Shown here piece by piece: positions 26,279 to 33,792 of a DNA stretch of 64,000 nt (positions are counted from its first letter, which is position 1; each line of letters starts with the position of its first letter). The DNA is taken from positions 114,903 through 178,902 of the forward strand of contig NZ_JAFEXF010000002.1 in assembly GCF_016905445.1 (NCBI RefSeq), given 5' to 3'. Under the pieces are notes generated by a model, which was not told where the DNA came from, did not search any database, and saw only the letters and a program-made list of their open reading frames with translations. The position numbers and the translations under genes are program-made. The stretch is from Streptomyces sp. G44 (GTDB lineage: Bacteria; Actinomycetota; Actinomycetes; Streptomycetales; Streptomycetaceae).

Positions 26279-27225
26279 TGCCGAACCCCCTCGGTGAGAG
26301 GCAGATCCAGATCGGCGCCGGTCAACAGGGGGCGTGTGGCCTCGATGTCCGTGGCACCGCGCACGTTGTGGTACACCTGCCCGTCGGCGCGGATCACCGT
26401 GAACCCTTCGGCGAGTTCGCGGGTCCGTAGCCGGACGCGCAGTCCGTGCGGCGGCTGGACGGACTCCACGATGCGCCGGGCCTCGGCGTCCTCGACCAGC
26501 TCCGCGGCGGCGAGGTGAGCGCCGTCCCCGATGGGCAGCATCTGCAGGAAGGTGACGCCGACGGCACCGAGGTCGGCGGCTAGGTCGGCGACCGACTGGG
26601 CACGGTGGGCGGTGGACTGCATCATCACCGCGTGCAGCTGCACCGGTACACCCTGGCTGACCGCGGCGCGGGCGCCGGCCACGGCCCGCTCGAAGCTGCC
26701 CTTGCCCCGCCAGTGGTCGTGCGAGGCGGCGTCGGGGCCGTCGAAGCTGACGCGCACCGCGTCCACTACCGGGGCGAGTTCCTCCGCCCGGCGCTGAAGG
26801 TGCCAGCCGTTGGTCGTGCAGCTCACCGCGGCCCTCTGGCTGGCCAGCACTTCCAGCAGCTGCGGCAGGGACCGCAGCAGCAGCGGCTCGCCGCCGGAGA
26901 TGTCGTGGCCGAGGACGTTGCTGGCGGCGAGAAGGCTGGCGATGCGCTGGCGCTCGGTGGCGCCGCTCTCGGGGAGCGTTTTGTCGTCCAGGCACTGCGG
27001 ACACTGCAGGTTGCAGCGCACCAGGGGCGACCAGCAGATGTTGAAGGGGACACGGGTGGCCACCTGGTGCTGGATGACGGTGGGCCACTGGTCCACCTCC
27101 GCATCGTCCAGGAGGACCCGCCCGGCGGGCACATGCCGTCCGGGCGTGTGCGTGAGTTCGGTGGCCGGGTCGTACACCAGGGGCGTCTCACCCAGGGTGG
27201 CCGCGGAGAAGATCCGGACTGTCAT
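26275..27225 (-). CDS. Radical SAM enzyme
   Basis: A 316-residue radical SAM protein. The 4Fe-4S motif is CNLQCPQC (Cys71, Cys75, Cys78), followed by the GGE SAM-binding motif (ISGGEPLLL) and a beta-strand series typical of a partial TIM barrel. No Cys-rich SPASM tail is present. An N-terminal extension of about 60 residues precedes the cluster. ATG at 27225 overlaps the GT2 stop. Epimerisation, dehydrogenation or C-C bond chemistry on a sugar or nucleoside are all possible. Confidence 0.9.
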   Translation of the reverse strand: MTVRIFSAATLGETPLVYDPATELTHTPGRHVPAGRVLLDDAEVDQWPTVIQHQVATRVPFNICWSPLVRCNLQCPQCLDDKTLPESGATERQRIASLLAASNVLGHDISGGEPLLLRSLPQLLEVLASQRAAVSCTTNGWHLQRRAEELAPVVDAVRVSFDGPDAASHDHWRGKGSFERAVAGARAAVSQGVPVQLHAVMMQSTAHRAQSVADLAADLGAVGVTFLQMLPIGDGAHLAAAELVEDAEARRIVESVQPPHGLRVRLRTRELAEGFTVIRADGQVYHNVRGATDIEATRPLLTGADLDLPLTEGVRQ

Positions 27226-28256
27226 CGGCTGATCACCTTTGACTGGGAGAGCAACTGCTCGGCGGCAGTGCGGAAGGCACCCGCGCGGCCGTGCGGGGGC
27301 GGGTCGTCGAGCAGGCGGCGGTAGTAGGCGAGGGTGCTTGGCCATCCGGCGAGCTTGGTCTGCCACTGGGCTTCGGCGTCCGGGGGATCGAGGTGGAAGC
27401 CGACGCACTGCCGCAAGGGGACGACCAGGCAGCCAGCGGCGATGAGAGCGGCGCCGAGGTGTGTGTCCTCCATGCCCCAGCCCACAAGCCCGAACACCGG
27501 GTCGAAGCCTCCGACGTCCAGGACCTTCTCGCGCGGTGCGGCCATCAGGGCGGTGACGACCACGCGTGGGAGGTCCCAGTCCAGATGCGTGGCGCCGTGG
27601 CCGAGCTTTTGGAAGTCGTCGGTGTCGTTGAGAGGACTGCCGGTGGTGGGACGGTCCAAGACGATGCCGGTGTACATCTGTTTGCCGCCCTGGCTGCGCC
27701 AGGTGACGCGGTGATCGGCGGCTAGGTCAGCGCTTCCTTCGGGGACTCGGGCGGCGCCGTCGCGGCCCGGGGAGTAGGGGGCGTTGTGGCGGAAGCCCAC
27801 CAAGACGGCATCAGGGTGGGAGCGGACGGCGATGTCCGCGAGGGCGTGGGGTGGGAGGACCATGTCCCCGTCCAGGAAGACGACGGTGTCGGCGCCGGCC
27901 AGGGCTGTTCCGGCATTGCGGGCCGCTGCGGCGCCGCTCTGCTGGGGGAGCCGGACCAGCGTGTCGACGACTGGGTGGGCGGCAGCGATCTCGGCGGTCG
28001 CGTCCGCGGACGCGTCATCGACCACGATGGTCTCGATGGAGCCGGTGGTGTCCTGGGCACCGAGGGCGTCGAGGACCGGCCCCAGCGAATGCGCCGTGTT
28101 CCGTGCCGGCACGACGACCGACACGGCATGGCCGGCGGCCAGGGGCGCGGGCGTGGGCGCGTGCCAGGCGAGACCGGTGCGTGCTTCGAACTCCTCCCTC
28201 AATTTGCTGTGATCGTTGGGCCGGGTGGTGAGGGCCTGAGCGAGGGTGTGGGTCAC
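27222..28256 (-). CDS. GT2-family glycosyltransferase
   Basis: A 344-residue GT-A glycosyltransferase. The N-terminal nucleotide-sugar fold (SVVVPARNTAHSLGPVLDAL) leads to the metal-binding FLDGDM. The acceptor-side motif GLVGWGMEDTHLG matches the WGxED class used by sugar and N-acetylgalactosaminyl transferases. The GTG at 28256 overlaps the preceding gene stop (GTGA) and is preferred over the TTG at 28268. It is the second glycosyltransferase of the operon, so the product probably carries at least two sugars. Confidence 0.88.
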   Translation of the reverse strand: MTHTLAQALTTRPNDHSKLREEFEARTGLAWHAPTPAPLAAGHAVSVVVPARNTAHSLGPVLDALGAQDTTGSIETIVVDDASADATAEIAAAHPVVDTLVRLPQQSGAAAARNAGTALAGADTVVFLDGDMVLPPHALADIAVRSHPDAVLVGFRHNAPYSPGRDGAARVPEGSADLAADHRVTWRSQGGKQMYTGIVLDRPTTGSPLNDTDDFQKLGHGATHLDWDLPRVVVTALMAAPREKVLDVGGFDPVFGLVGWGMEDTHLGAALIAAGCLVVPLRQCVGFHLDPPDAEAQWQTKLAGWPSTLAYYRRLLDDPPPHGRAGAFRTAAEQLLSQSKVISR

Positions 28257-28708
28257 GGCCAGTTCCAATCGTCGAGTACGGCGGCGGCCTGTGACCAGCC
28301 GCGGGGGTCGGGGATCCAGTGCACGAGCGGGCGGTCCTCGTCGGCGAGCAGGTCTGCGATCAGGACGAAGTAGAGCGGCTCGGCCACGACCAGGAGCCGG
28401 GCTCGGGCATCGAGGGCGTCGAGGCGCCAGCGCAGCTGGCGGTGCACCGTCGGGCGCAGCTCGGACGCGTGCTCGGTGGTGAGCGGCTGGTCGTAGGCCA
28501 GCAGGGGGGTGTCGGCGCAGACGAGGCCGTATCTGGCGGACAGGAAGAAGACCCGCTGACGCAGCTCCGGGTGATCGCCCACGCGGTCGTGGAGCTGTGG
28601 CGCGATGCCGCCCGCGTACAGCTCAAGGGCGGGGAGGGGGATGACCGAGTCGGCCTTGCGGCGCGAGCATCCGGCCAGCACCAGGGTTCCGGACAGAGGA
28701 GTGGTCAT
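28253..28708 (-). CDS. DUF6884-like protein
   Basis: A 151-residue small protein with LVLAGCSRRKA near the N-terminus and FFLSARYGLVCADTPLLAYD in the middle. The C-S-x-x-K and SAxYGL motifs are those of the DUF6884 / YaaA-like group, found in phage and mobile elements and of unknown activity. ATG at 28708 overlaps the FGE-gene stop, and its own stop overlaps the GT2 start. The family assignment is from motif memory and is moderately sure. Confidence 0.65.
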   Translation of the reverse strand: MTTPLSGTLVLAGCSRRKADSVIPLPALELYAGGIAPQLHDRVGDHPELRQRVFFLSARYGLVCADTPLLAYDQPLTTEHASELRPTVHRQLRWRLDALDARARLLVVAEPLYFVLIADLLADEDRPLVHWIPDPRGWSQAAAVLDDWNWP

Positions 28709-29289
28709 GGTTCCCGCACCACCCGGAAGCCGATGCCGTCCGACTCGAGTTCGGCCGGGGCGGCGTTGAGGAAGGTCGACTTGGCGTACAGGACCGGGGA
28801 GTCGTGCGAGGCTCCCCGCAGGATGAACCCGTTGCCGAGAGTGGCGCTGCTGGTCCACTCCCAGACGTTCCCGGCCATGTCGAGCAGTCCGTCCGGGGTC
28901 GCCCCGTCCGGGTACGCCCCCACGGGAGTGGGCCGACCCGGGCCGCTGCGCAGGTTGGCCCGATCCGGCGTGGGCTCCTCGTTACCCCAGGGATACGTGC
29001 GGCAGGCGGGCCCGGATGCCGCCCACTCCCACTCGACGGAGCGGGGCAGCCGTCCGCCCATCGCGCGGGCGAGGGCGGCGGCATCTGGCTGTGCGAGGCC
29101 CGTGACGGGCCGCTGGTCGGTGCCGCAGTCGAGCTGGGCCCAGGTCAAGAGGGTTTGGGTCCACTCCAGGGTGCGCACTTTGATGCGGCGCTGCTGATCG
29201 CCGAAGCGGCATACCCCGCCCGTGATTCGGACCCAGTGCACCGTAGTGCTCACCGTGGCCGTGACGGCGGTCGCCGAAGACGTGGTCAT
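28705..29289 (-). CDS. FGE-sulfatase (SUMF1/EgtB/PvdO) fold protein
   Basis: A 194-residue protein with the formylglycine-generating-enzyme fold, a C-type-lectin relative. Landmarks are GGRLPRSVEWEWAA, YPWGNEEPTPDRANL, GLLDMAGNVWEW and the terminal GIGFRVVREP. It is shorter than true FGE and lacks the paired copper-binding cysteines expected near the C-terminus (RGASHDSPVLYAKST there instead). It is therefore not a formylglycine oxidase. EgtB-like iron chemistry or a ligand-binding role are alternatives. It starts 5 bases after the reverse-transcriptase-like gene, a pairing also seen in diversity-generating retroelements, though no template repeat was found. Confidence 0.88.
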   Translation of the reverse strand: MTTSSATAVTATVSTTVHWVRITGGVCRFGDQQRRIKVRTLEWTQTLLTWAQLDCGTDQRPVTGLAQPDAAALARAMGGRLPRSVEWEWAASGPACRTYPWGNEEPTPDRANLRSGPGRPTPVGAYPDGATPDGLLDMAGNVWEWTSSATLGNGFILRGASHDSPVLYAKSTFLNAAPAELESDGIGFRVVREP

Positions 29290-29294
29290 GAGGA

Positions 29295-30077
29295 TCACCC
29301 GCTGATCAGGAACAGGTCCTCGGCGTGGGCCGAGGAGCGGATACGGCTCTTGTCCGGGTGCGGGCGAAGGCCCGCCGCGGCGAGCGCGGCCACCAGCACC
29401 TCGCGGGCGCACTCCGCCTCGGTGCGGCTGGTGGCAAAGAGGCAGTAGTTGTCCGCGAAGCGGACCACCGCAAGGTCCTGCAGCTGTGCGTCCACCCGGG
29501 ACAGCCGCAGGTTGATGAGCAGAGGGCTCAGCCCGCACCCCGGCATGATCGGGTCGGGCAGAGCGTCCAGGGCCGTACGCACCCGGGCCAGGAAGGTGCC
29601 GTCCTGGACGTGGCAGGCCAGCCAGTCGACAACTTCGCTGGTGCTCGCTCCGGCCGAGACCCGCTGGACATCGACGTCGACCACCCACCGCCGACCTTCG
29701 GAGAGATGCTCGGCGGCCTGGCGCAGGGAGGTGAGCCGGTTGCGGCCCCGGCGGAAGCCCGATACCCACGGAGCGAACGCCGTCTGATCCAGAACGGGTT
29801 CGACGGCACGGCGCATCGCCCGGTGGACGACGCGGTCGCGGACCGTGGGGATCACGGTGTCGATGTGCTTGCCCGTGTACGCGATCACATGTGAGTCCCG
29901 CAGCGGACCGGGCTGCCAGGTGCCCTGGCGCAGCTGCTCACCCAGCTCGTCGAGCCGCCCCTTGAGCCCGGTGCGGAACCCCGCCCAGCTGAGTCCGTCC
30001 GCCCCCGGTGCGGACGCCCGGCGCATGCATTCCCGGGCGGCGCGCTTCAGATGAACTGGCTCAATCAGATACGGCAT
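29295..30077 (-). CDS. Reverse-transcriptase-like protein with FADN in motif C
   Basis: A 260-residue protein covering RT motifs 0-7 of the group II intron type. Motifs seen: ASAPGADGLSWAGF (24-34), IPTVRDRVVHRAM (76-88), motif A VVDVDVQRV (132-140), motif B PGCGLSPLLINL (179-190), motif C VRFADNYCLF (205-214) and the primer-grip-like LRPHPDKSRI. The usual YADD is FADN, so the second catalytic Asp is Asn, and the aromatic residue of motif A is Val. No maturase, thumb extension or endonuclease domain is present. Motif B has SP, not the SQ of diversity-generating retroelement RTs. ATG at 30077. Polymerase activity is doubtful, but the gene is intact and well placed in the operon. Confidence 0.85.
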   Translation of the reverse strand: MPYLIEPVHLKRAARECMRRASAPGADGLSWAGFRTGLKGRLDELGEQLRQGTWQPGPLRDSHVIAYTGKHIDTVIPTVRDRVVHRAMRRAVEPVLDQTAFAPWVSGFRRGRNRLTSLRQAAEHLSEGRRWVVDVDVQRVSAGASTSEVVDWLACHVQDGTFLARVRTALDALPDPIMPGCGLSPLLINLRLSRVDAQLQDLAVVRFADNYCLFATSRTEAECAREVLVAALAAAGLRPHPDKSRIRSSAHAEDLFLISG

Positions 30078-30126
30078 CAGCGAATGGGCTGCCCCGGAGG
30101 GGGAGTTGGGCGCTACAGTGAAGGAA

Positions 30127-30219
30127 GCCTGGGTGGCTGGAACGATCCCGCCCTCCCTTTGAGAGCCGCTTCCCAACACGCGCGGCCTGGGAGAGCTGGA
30201 ACGACGGCCCCACCCAGGC
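30127..30219 (-). ncRNA. Candidate structured RNA / inverted repeat upstream of the RT gene
   Basis: Between the queE stop and the RT start, 10-bp perfect arms GCCTGGGTGG (30127-30136) and CCACCCAGGC (30210-30219) enclose about 73 bases. A 10-bp direct repeat GCTGGAACGA (30136-30145 and 30195-30204) lies just inside them. The transcript would fold with long paired ends, upstream of an RT gene on the same strand. That layout recalls retron ncRNAs, but a leader or attenuator explains it equally well. Confidence 0.4.
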
Positions 30220-30228
30220 GTCGTCGTT

Positions 30229-30990
30229 TCAGCGGCCACGTTCGTCCTCCCACAGCTCCACGTGCAGCCGGGGGCTGAGATTGAAGCCGCGGGCCAGGGC
30301 CTCCTCCGCGATCGTCCGCAGGCCCTGCCGCACCGTGTCGGCCGAGGTCCCCTCGGGCATCACCCAAATCTCGGTCATTGCGAACCGCTCGGCGAGGTCG
30401 GCGATCTCCTTGAACTCATCCAGCTCGTTCACGACGAACTTGAACCGGGCCTTGCCCGAGGCGACGAACGCCGCCAGGGCCGCAGGGACGATCCGCATGA
30501 TCTCCCGGCCGCCGGCGGCGGCCAGTTTCGGGGAGACGTTGAAGGCGGTCACGGCGGCCACGAGGTCCTCGCTGGGGATCAGCGTGCCGTTCGTCTCGAT
30601 CTCGACCTCGTAGCCCTCTGCGTGCAGCATGGCCACCAAGCGCTCCAGCCCGACGCGCTGGATCAGCGGCTCGCCTCCGGTGATCACCACGAGGCGGACC
30701 GTGCGGGCCTTCACCCAGGCCATCAGCTCGTCCAGCAAGACCCGGCGCCGGATCTTGGGGTCCTGCGGGTCGTACGTCTTGAAGTCCCAGGTGTAGGCGG
30801 TGTCGCAGGCCCACCGGGCACCGGGGCCCTGGCCGCAGGACAGGTTGCAGTGGCTTAACCGGATGAACAGGGCCTGCCGGCCGAGCGAGGGCCCCTCGCC
30901 CTGGAACGTCGGTCCGAAGGTGTCGGCGATGAACAGCCCGTGATCGTCCACGGCCTGCTGGCCGAGCAGGTGGAGCACGCCTGCGTTCAC
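30229..30990 (-). CDS. queE: 7-carboxy-7-deazaguanine synthase
   Basis: A 253-residue radical SAM enzyme of the QueE family, which contracts 6-carboxytetrahydropterin to CDG. Landmarks are FQGEGPSLGRQALFIRLSHC, the CDTAYTWD motif and the SAM-binding ITGGEPL. The third cluster Cys is displaced: the order is CxxxC, nine residues, C (CNLSCGQGPGARWAC), an expanded spacing compared with CxxxCxxC. GTG at 30990 overlaps queD (GTGA). Third step to preQ0 in this operon; a QueE alone cannot tell tRNA, DNA or secondary-metabolite use. Confidence 0.94.
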   Translation of the reverse strand: MNAGVLHLLGQQAVDDHGLFIADTFGPTFQGEGPSLGRQALFIRLSHCNLSCGQGPGARWACDTAYTWDFKTYDPQDPKIRRRVLLDELMAWVKARTVRLVVITGGEPLIQRVGLERLVAMLHAEGYEVEIETNGTLIPSEDLVAAVTAFNVSPKLAAAGGREIMRIVPAALAAFVASGKARFKFVVNELDEFKEIADLAERFAMTEIWVMPEGTSADTVRQGLRTIAEEALARGFNLSPRLHVELWEDERGR

Positions 30991-31382
30991 GGCCGGATCA
31001 CCTCGAACTCCGCCCACGTCGACGGGGTTTCCGACACACGTACCGTCTCCAGGCGTCCCCCGATGTCCGGCTCGACGTGCTCCACGAACCACTCGGCGAG
31101 GTAGCGGGCGAGATTCTCCGACGTCGGCTCGACGGGTAGCACCTCGTTGAGCGACCGGTGATCCAGATTGCCGTCGAGGAATGTCTTCACCGGCGCGAGA
31201 TCACCGAAGTCGGTGACGAATCCGGGGCCGCTGAGTTCCTCGGCCGCAAGGACGAGTTCGACGGTGTACGTGTGCCCGTGCAGGCGGGAGCACTTGTGTC
31301 CCTCGGGCAGTCCCGCCAGCTGGTGAGCGGCATCGAAGGAGAAGCGCTTGCCGATGCGGTACCGGCCCTTGAGCGCAGTCAC
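30987..31382 (-). CDS. queD: 6-carboxy-5,6,7,8-tetrahydropterin synthase
   Basis: A 131-residue QueD/PTPS-family enzyme. Zinc ligands His20 (FDAAHQL) and His35/His37 (LHGHTYT) and catalytic Cys31 (GHKCSR) are visible. It converts dihydroneopterin triphosphate to CPH4. GTG at 31382 overlaps the queC stop. No GTP cyclohydrolase gene is in the window, so the substrate must come from the host FolE. Confidence 0.95.
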   Translation of the reverse strand: MTALKGRYRIGKRFSFDAAHQLAGLPEGHKCSRLHGHTYTVELVLAAEELSGPGFVTDFGDLAPVKTFLDGNLDHRSLNEVLPVEPTSENLARYLAEWFVEHVEPDIGGRLETVRVSETPSTWAEFEVIRP

Positions 31383-32077
31383 TGGGCCACCCCCGCAGCG
31401 TACGGAGTCGGATCGGCAACGCCCGCGAGATCAAACGCCTCCCGCCTCTCTGTGCACGTGCCGCAGGTGCCGCAGTGCACCTCGCCGCCCTTGTAACAGG
31501 ACCACGTCAGCTCGAACGGCACGTTCAGTCCGGCGGCCGTCTCCACGATGTCCGCCTTGGTGATGTACAGGAACGGCGCGACCAGCTGGAAGCCGTCGGT
31601 CAGGAACCCTTCGTTGCCCGCCCGGATGGAGGACGTGATCTTCTCGAAGAACTCGGGGCGGCAGTCCGGATAGATGAAGTGGTCACCTGCGTGCGCACCG
31701 AAGGCGACCGCGTCCGCTTTCGTGGCGACGGCGACGGCCGCCGCCACCTCCAGCATGATCGCGTTGCGGTTGGGGACGACGGTGATCCGCATCGTCTCGT
31801 CGGTGTAATGCCCATCAGGGACGGCGAGCCCGGCGTCGGTGAGCGCCGACCCTCCCAGCAGTCGCCCGACGGCGGTCAGATCGACGACCTCGTGCGCGGC
31901 CCCCAGTAGGCCGGCGATCCGGGCGGCGCACTGCAGTTCCTTGCGGTGACGCTGGCCGTAGTCGAAGGACAGCAAGCTCACGCTGGCGCCCTGGGCGGCC
32001 AGCAGGTATGCCGCGGCGGTGCTGTCCAACCCGCCGGAAGCGATCACGACCGCGTGACGCGGCACATGTCCAGTCAT
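31379..32077 (-). CDS. queC: 7-cyano-7-deazaguanine (preQ0) synthase
   Basis: A 232-residue QueC. The ATP pyrophosphatase P-loop SGGLDST is at residues 14-20. The zinc cysteines sit in SCYKGGEVHCGTCGTC near the end, and FDYGQRHRKEL and PNRNAIML are also typical. It turns CDG into preQ0 with ATP and ammonia. ATG at 32077 has AAGGG ten bases upstream; GTG 32065 is a shorter alternative. It is the first gene of the long operon and diverges from the HTH-deformylase gene. Confidence 0.96.
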   Translation of the reverse strand: MTGHVPRHAVVIASGGLDSTAAAYLLAAQGASVSLLSFDYGQRHRKELQCAARIAGLLGAAHEVVDLTAVGRLLGGSALTDAGLAVPDGHYTDETMRITVVPNRNAIMLEVAAAVAVATKADAVAFGAHAGDHFIYPDCRPEFFEKITSSIRAGNEGFLTDGFQLVAPFLYITKADIVETAAGLNVPFELTWSCYKGGEVHCGTCGTCTERREAFDLAGVADPTPYAAGVAQ

Positions 32078-32131
32078 CTCCCGCAAACCCTTCGAGATCC
32101 CCCGGGCCATCCAGCGCGGGGAAGTGGAGTG

Positions 32132-32164
32132 AGTCCGCCCTCAGACAGGGGCGGCAGTCGGACT
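32132..32164 (-). promoter_or_regulatory. Alternative hairpins in the queC leader
   Basis: Two overlapping stems compete: AGTCCG/CGGACT (32132-32137 with 32159-32164) and CCGCCC/GGGCGG (32135-32140 with 32149-32154). They lie 55-87 bases upstream of queC. The geometry would suit a switchable leader, but no known preQ1 riboswitch consensus is seen. Confidence 0.3.
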
Positions 32165-32322
32165 AGGTCGCCGCAGCGACAGGTGAAGGGCGGCGGGCGC
32201 GGCGCCCAGGAGCGCGGCCGAGGCCGCCGCCTAGCACTATTGGGCTCCAGGCGGGCAGGATGAGGCGACCATGAGGAGCGCTCACTCACGATCTTCCTCA
32301 ACTCCCGGAAAGGAGCAGAGCC

Positions 32323-33792
32323 TTGGAGAGCGAGGAGCGGTCCACCTTCGCAGCGGAACTCACGCACTGGCGCAACGTGCGGGGCCTGTCGAAGGCGGCC
32401 CTCGCGCAACGCCTCAACATCGACCCCTCGTACGTGAGCCACATGGAGGCCGGCCGTGAACACGGCAGCTCCCAGCTCGCGCGCCGCGCCGATACCGAAC
32501 TCGACGCAGGCGGCGCCTTGTGGCAGGCATGGCAGCGCACCGACGCGTCGCCGCTGGCACCCGAGCAGCCTGAACCGCCCTCGGGCACAGGGCTGTTGGT
32601 CCTGGAGGACGAAGCGGCCCTGAGCTTCGACGGCAGCGCCTACCGCCTGAGCATGCGCCGACTCCTGCGCAACAACGGCATCGACCCCGTCACCCGCTAC
32701 CTCGTACGCATCGCGGTAGACCGCTACCCCTCCGAACCCGAGCGCTCCAATGCCCTGTACCGCCGCAACCCGCTCACCTGGGATGAACTGGATCTGACGG
32801 CGCACTGCGGTACCGAGCCGATGGGCTGGACCGTCAAGCACGACCGCGACGCGTTCAAGGAGGTATGGCTCCAGTTCCAGAGCCCCACCAGCCGTTTTCC
32901 CCTCTATCCCGGGCAGGAGGCAGAGATCACCTACTCGTACTCCGTCGGTGCCGAGAAGTGGGGTCCCTGGTTCCAGCGAGCGGTCCGGCTGCCCACCCGC
33001 CGACTTGCCGTGGAACTCGCCTTCCCCCGCGACAGCGAACCGACCGTTTGGGGCACCGAGACCTCCATGAGCGCGGACTTCGCTCCACTGCGCACGGCAC
33101 CCCAGCGCACCGAAAGAGGCGACCAGTCCGTCTTCTCCTGGGCGACGGTCGATCCACCCCTGCACGCCCGCTTCCGCCTTGAATGGCGCCTGAAGAACGC
33201 TGACGACGCGAAAGAGAACGACCCCGTGAACACCCTCTCCGCCAGCCAGGCAATGGCGAACGCCGGCATCGTCCAGGACGGCGACCCGGTCCTCGGTCGC
33301 CGCGCACGCCCCTTCGACCTTCCAGCCGAAGCCGACGAGGCCAAGCAGGTCATCCGTGAACTCCTGGCCGCCGTCGACCGCGTCCGCCAGTTGCACACCT
33401 TCGGCAAGGGCATGGGTATCGCCGCCCCGCAGATCGGCATTGACCGATCCGCCGCCGTGGTCTTCCCGCCCGAGGCCGGAGCGGAGCCGATCGTGCTGCT
33501 GAACGCCACGGTCACAGAGTCCTCCGAAGAAGAGGACGAACAGTACGAAGGCTGCCTGTCGTTCTTCGACGTACGCGGGCTCGTGCCTCGCCCCCTGAGC
33601 ATCGTCGTCGCCCACAGCGACCTCGACGGCACCACACGACTGTCCCGCTTCTCCCAGGGGCTGGCGCGCCTCGTCAACCACGAGGTCGACCACCTCGACG
33701 GTGTCTTGTACCGCGAGCGCATGCGCCCAGGTGTGGAGCCGATCCCCGTCGATGAGTACCGCGGCACCGGCCAGCGGTGGACGTATGGCTGA
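32323..33792 (+). CDS. HTH / unknown / peptide-deformylase fusion protein
   Basis: A 489-residue three-part protein. Residues about 5-60 are an XRE-type HTH (LSKAALAQRLNIDPSYVSHMEAG). Residues about 90-295 form an unassigned domain rich in beta-strand-like segments. The last 180 residues are a peptide deformylase with all three metal motifs: GMGIAAPQIG, EGCLSF and HEVDHLDG. A TTG start at 32323 is fixed by AAAGGAG. A deformylase fused to a DNA-binding domain is unlike housekeeping Def and suggests a sensor or regulator that binds a formyl- or metal-related ligand. It is divergent from queC. Confidence 0.88.
   Translation: MESEERSTFAAELTHWRNVRGLSKAALAQRLNIDPSYVSHMEAGREHGSSQLARRADTELDAGGALWQAWQRTDASPLAPEQPEPPSGTGLLVLEDEAALSFDGSAYRLSMRRLLRNNGIDPVTRYLVRIAVDRYPSEPERSNALYRRNPLTWDELDLTAHCGTEPMGWTVKHDRDAFKEVWLQFQSPTSRFPLYPGQEAEITYSYSVGAEKWGPWFQRAVRLPTRRLAVELAFPRDSEPTVWGTETSMSADFAPLRTAPQRTERGDQSVFSWATVDPPLHARFRLEWRLKNADDAKENDPVNTLSASQAMANAGIVQDGDPVLGRRARPFDLPAEADEAKQVIRELLAAVDRVRQLHTFGKGMGIAAPQIGIDRSAAVVFPPEAGAEPIVLLNATVTESSEEEDEQYEGCLSFFDVRGLVPRPLSIVVAHSDLDGTTRLSRFSQGLARLVNHEVDHLDGVLYRERMRPGVEPIPVDEYRGTGQRWTYG

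Noticed and set aside
29295..30219. Retron (RT plus msr-msd RNA)
   Set aside because: The inverted-repeat layout is suggestive, but the RT lacks the retron NAxxH and VTG motifs and its motif C is FADN; kept only as a question about the leader RNA.
30078..30228. Template repeat for a diversity-generating retroelement in the gap upstream of the RT
   Set aside because: Read on the minus strand, this gap shares no extended match with the 3' end of the FGE gene, and the RT motif B is SP rather than SQ.
20236..32077. Dpd-type 7-deazaguanine DNA modification and restriction system
   Set aside because: queCDE are present, but no DpdA-like transglycosylase, helicase or restriction components were recognised among the neighbours.
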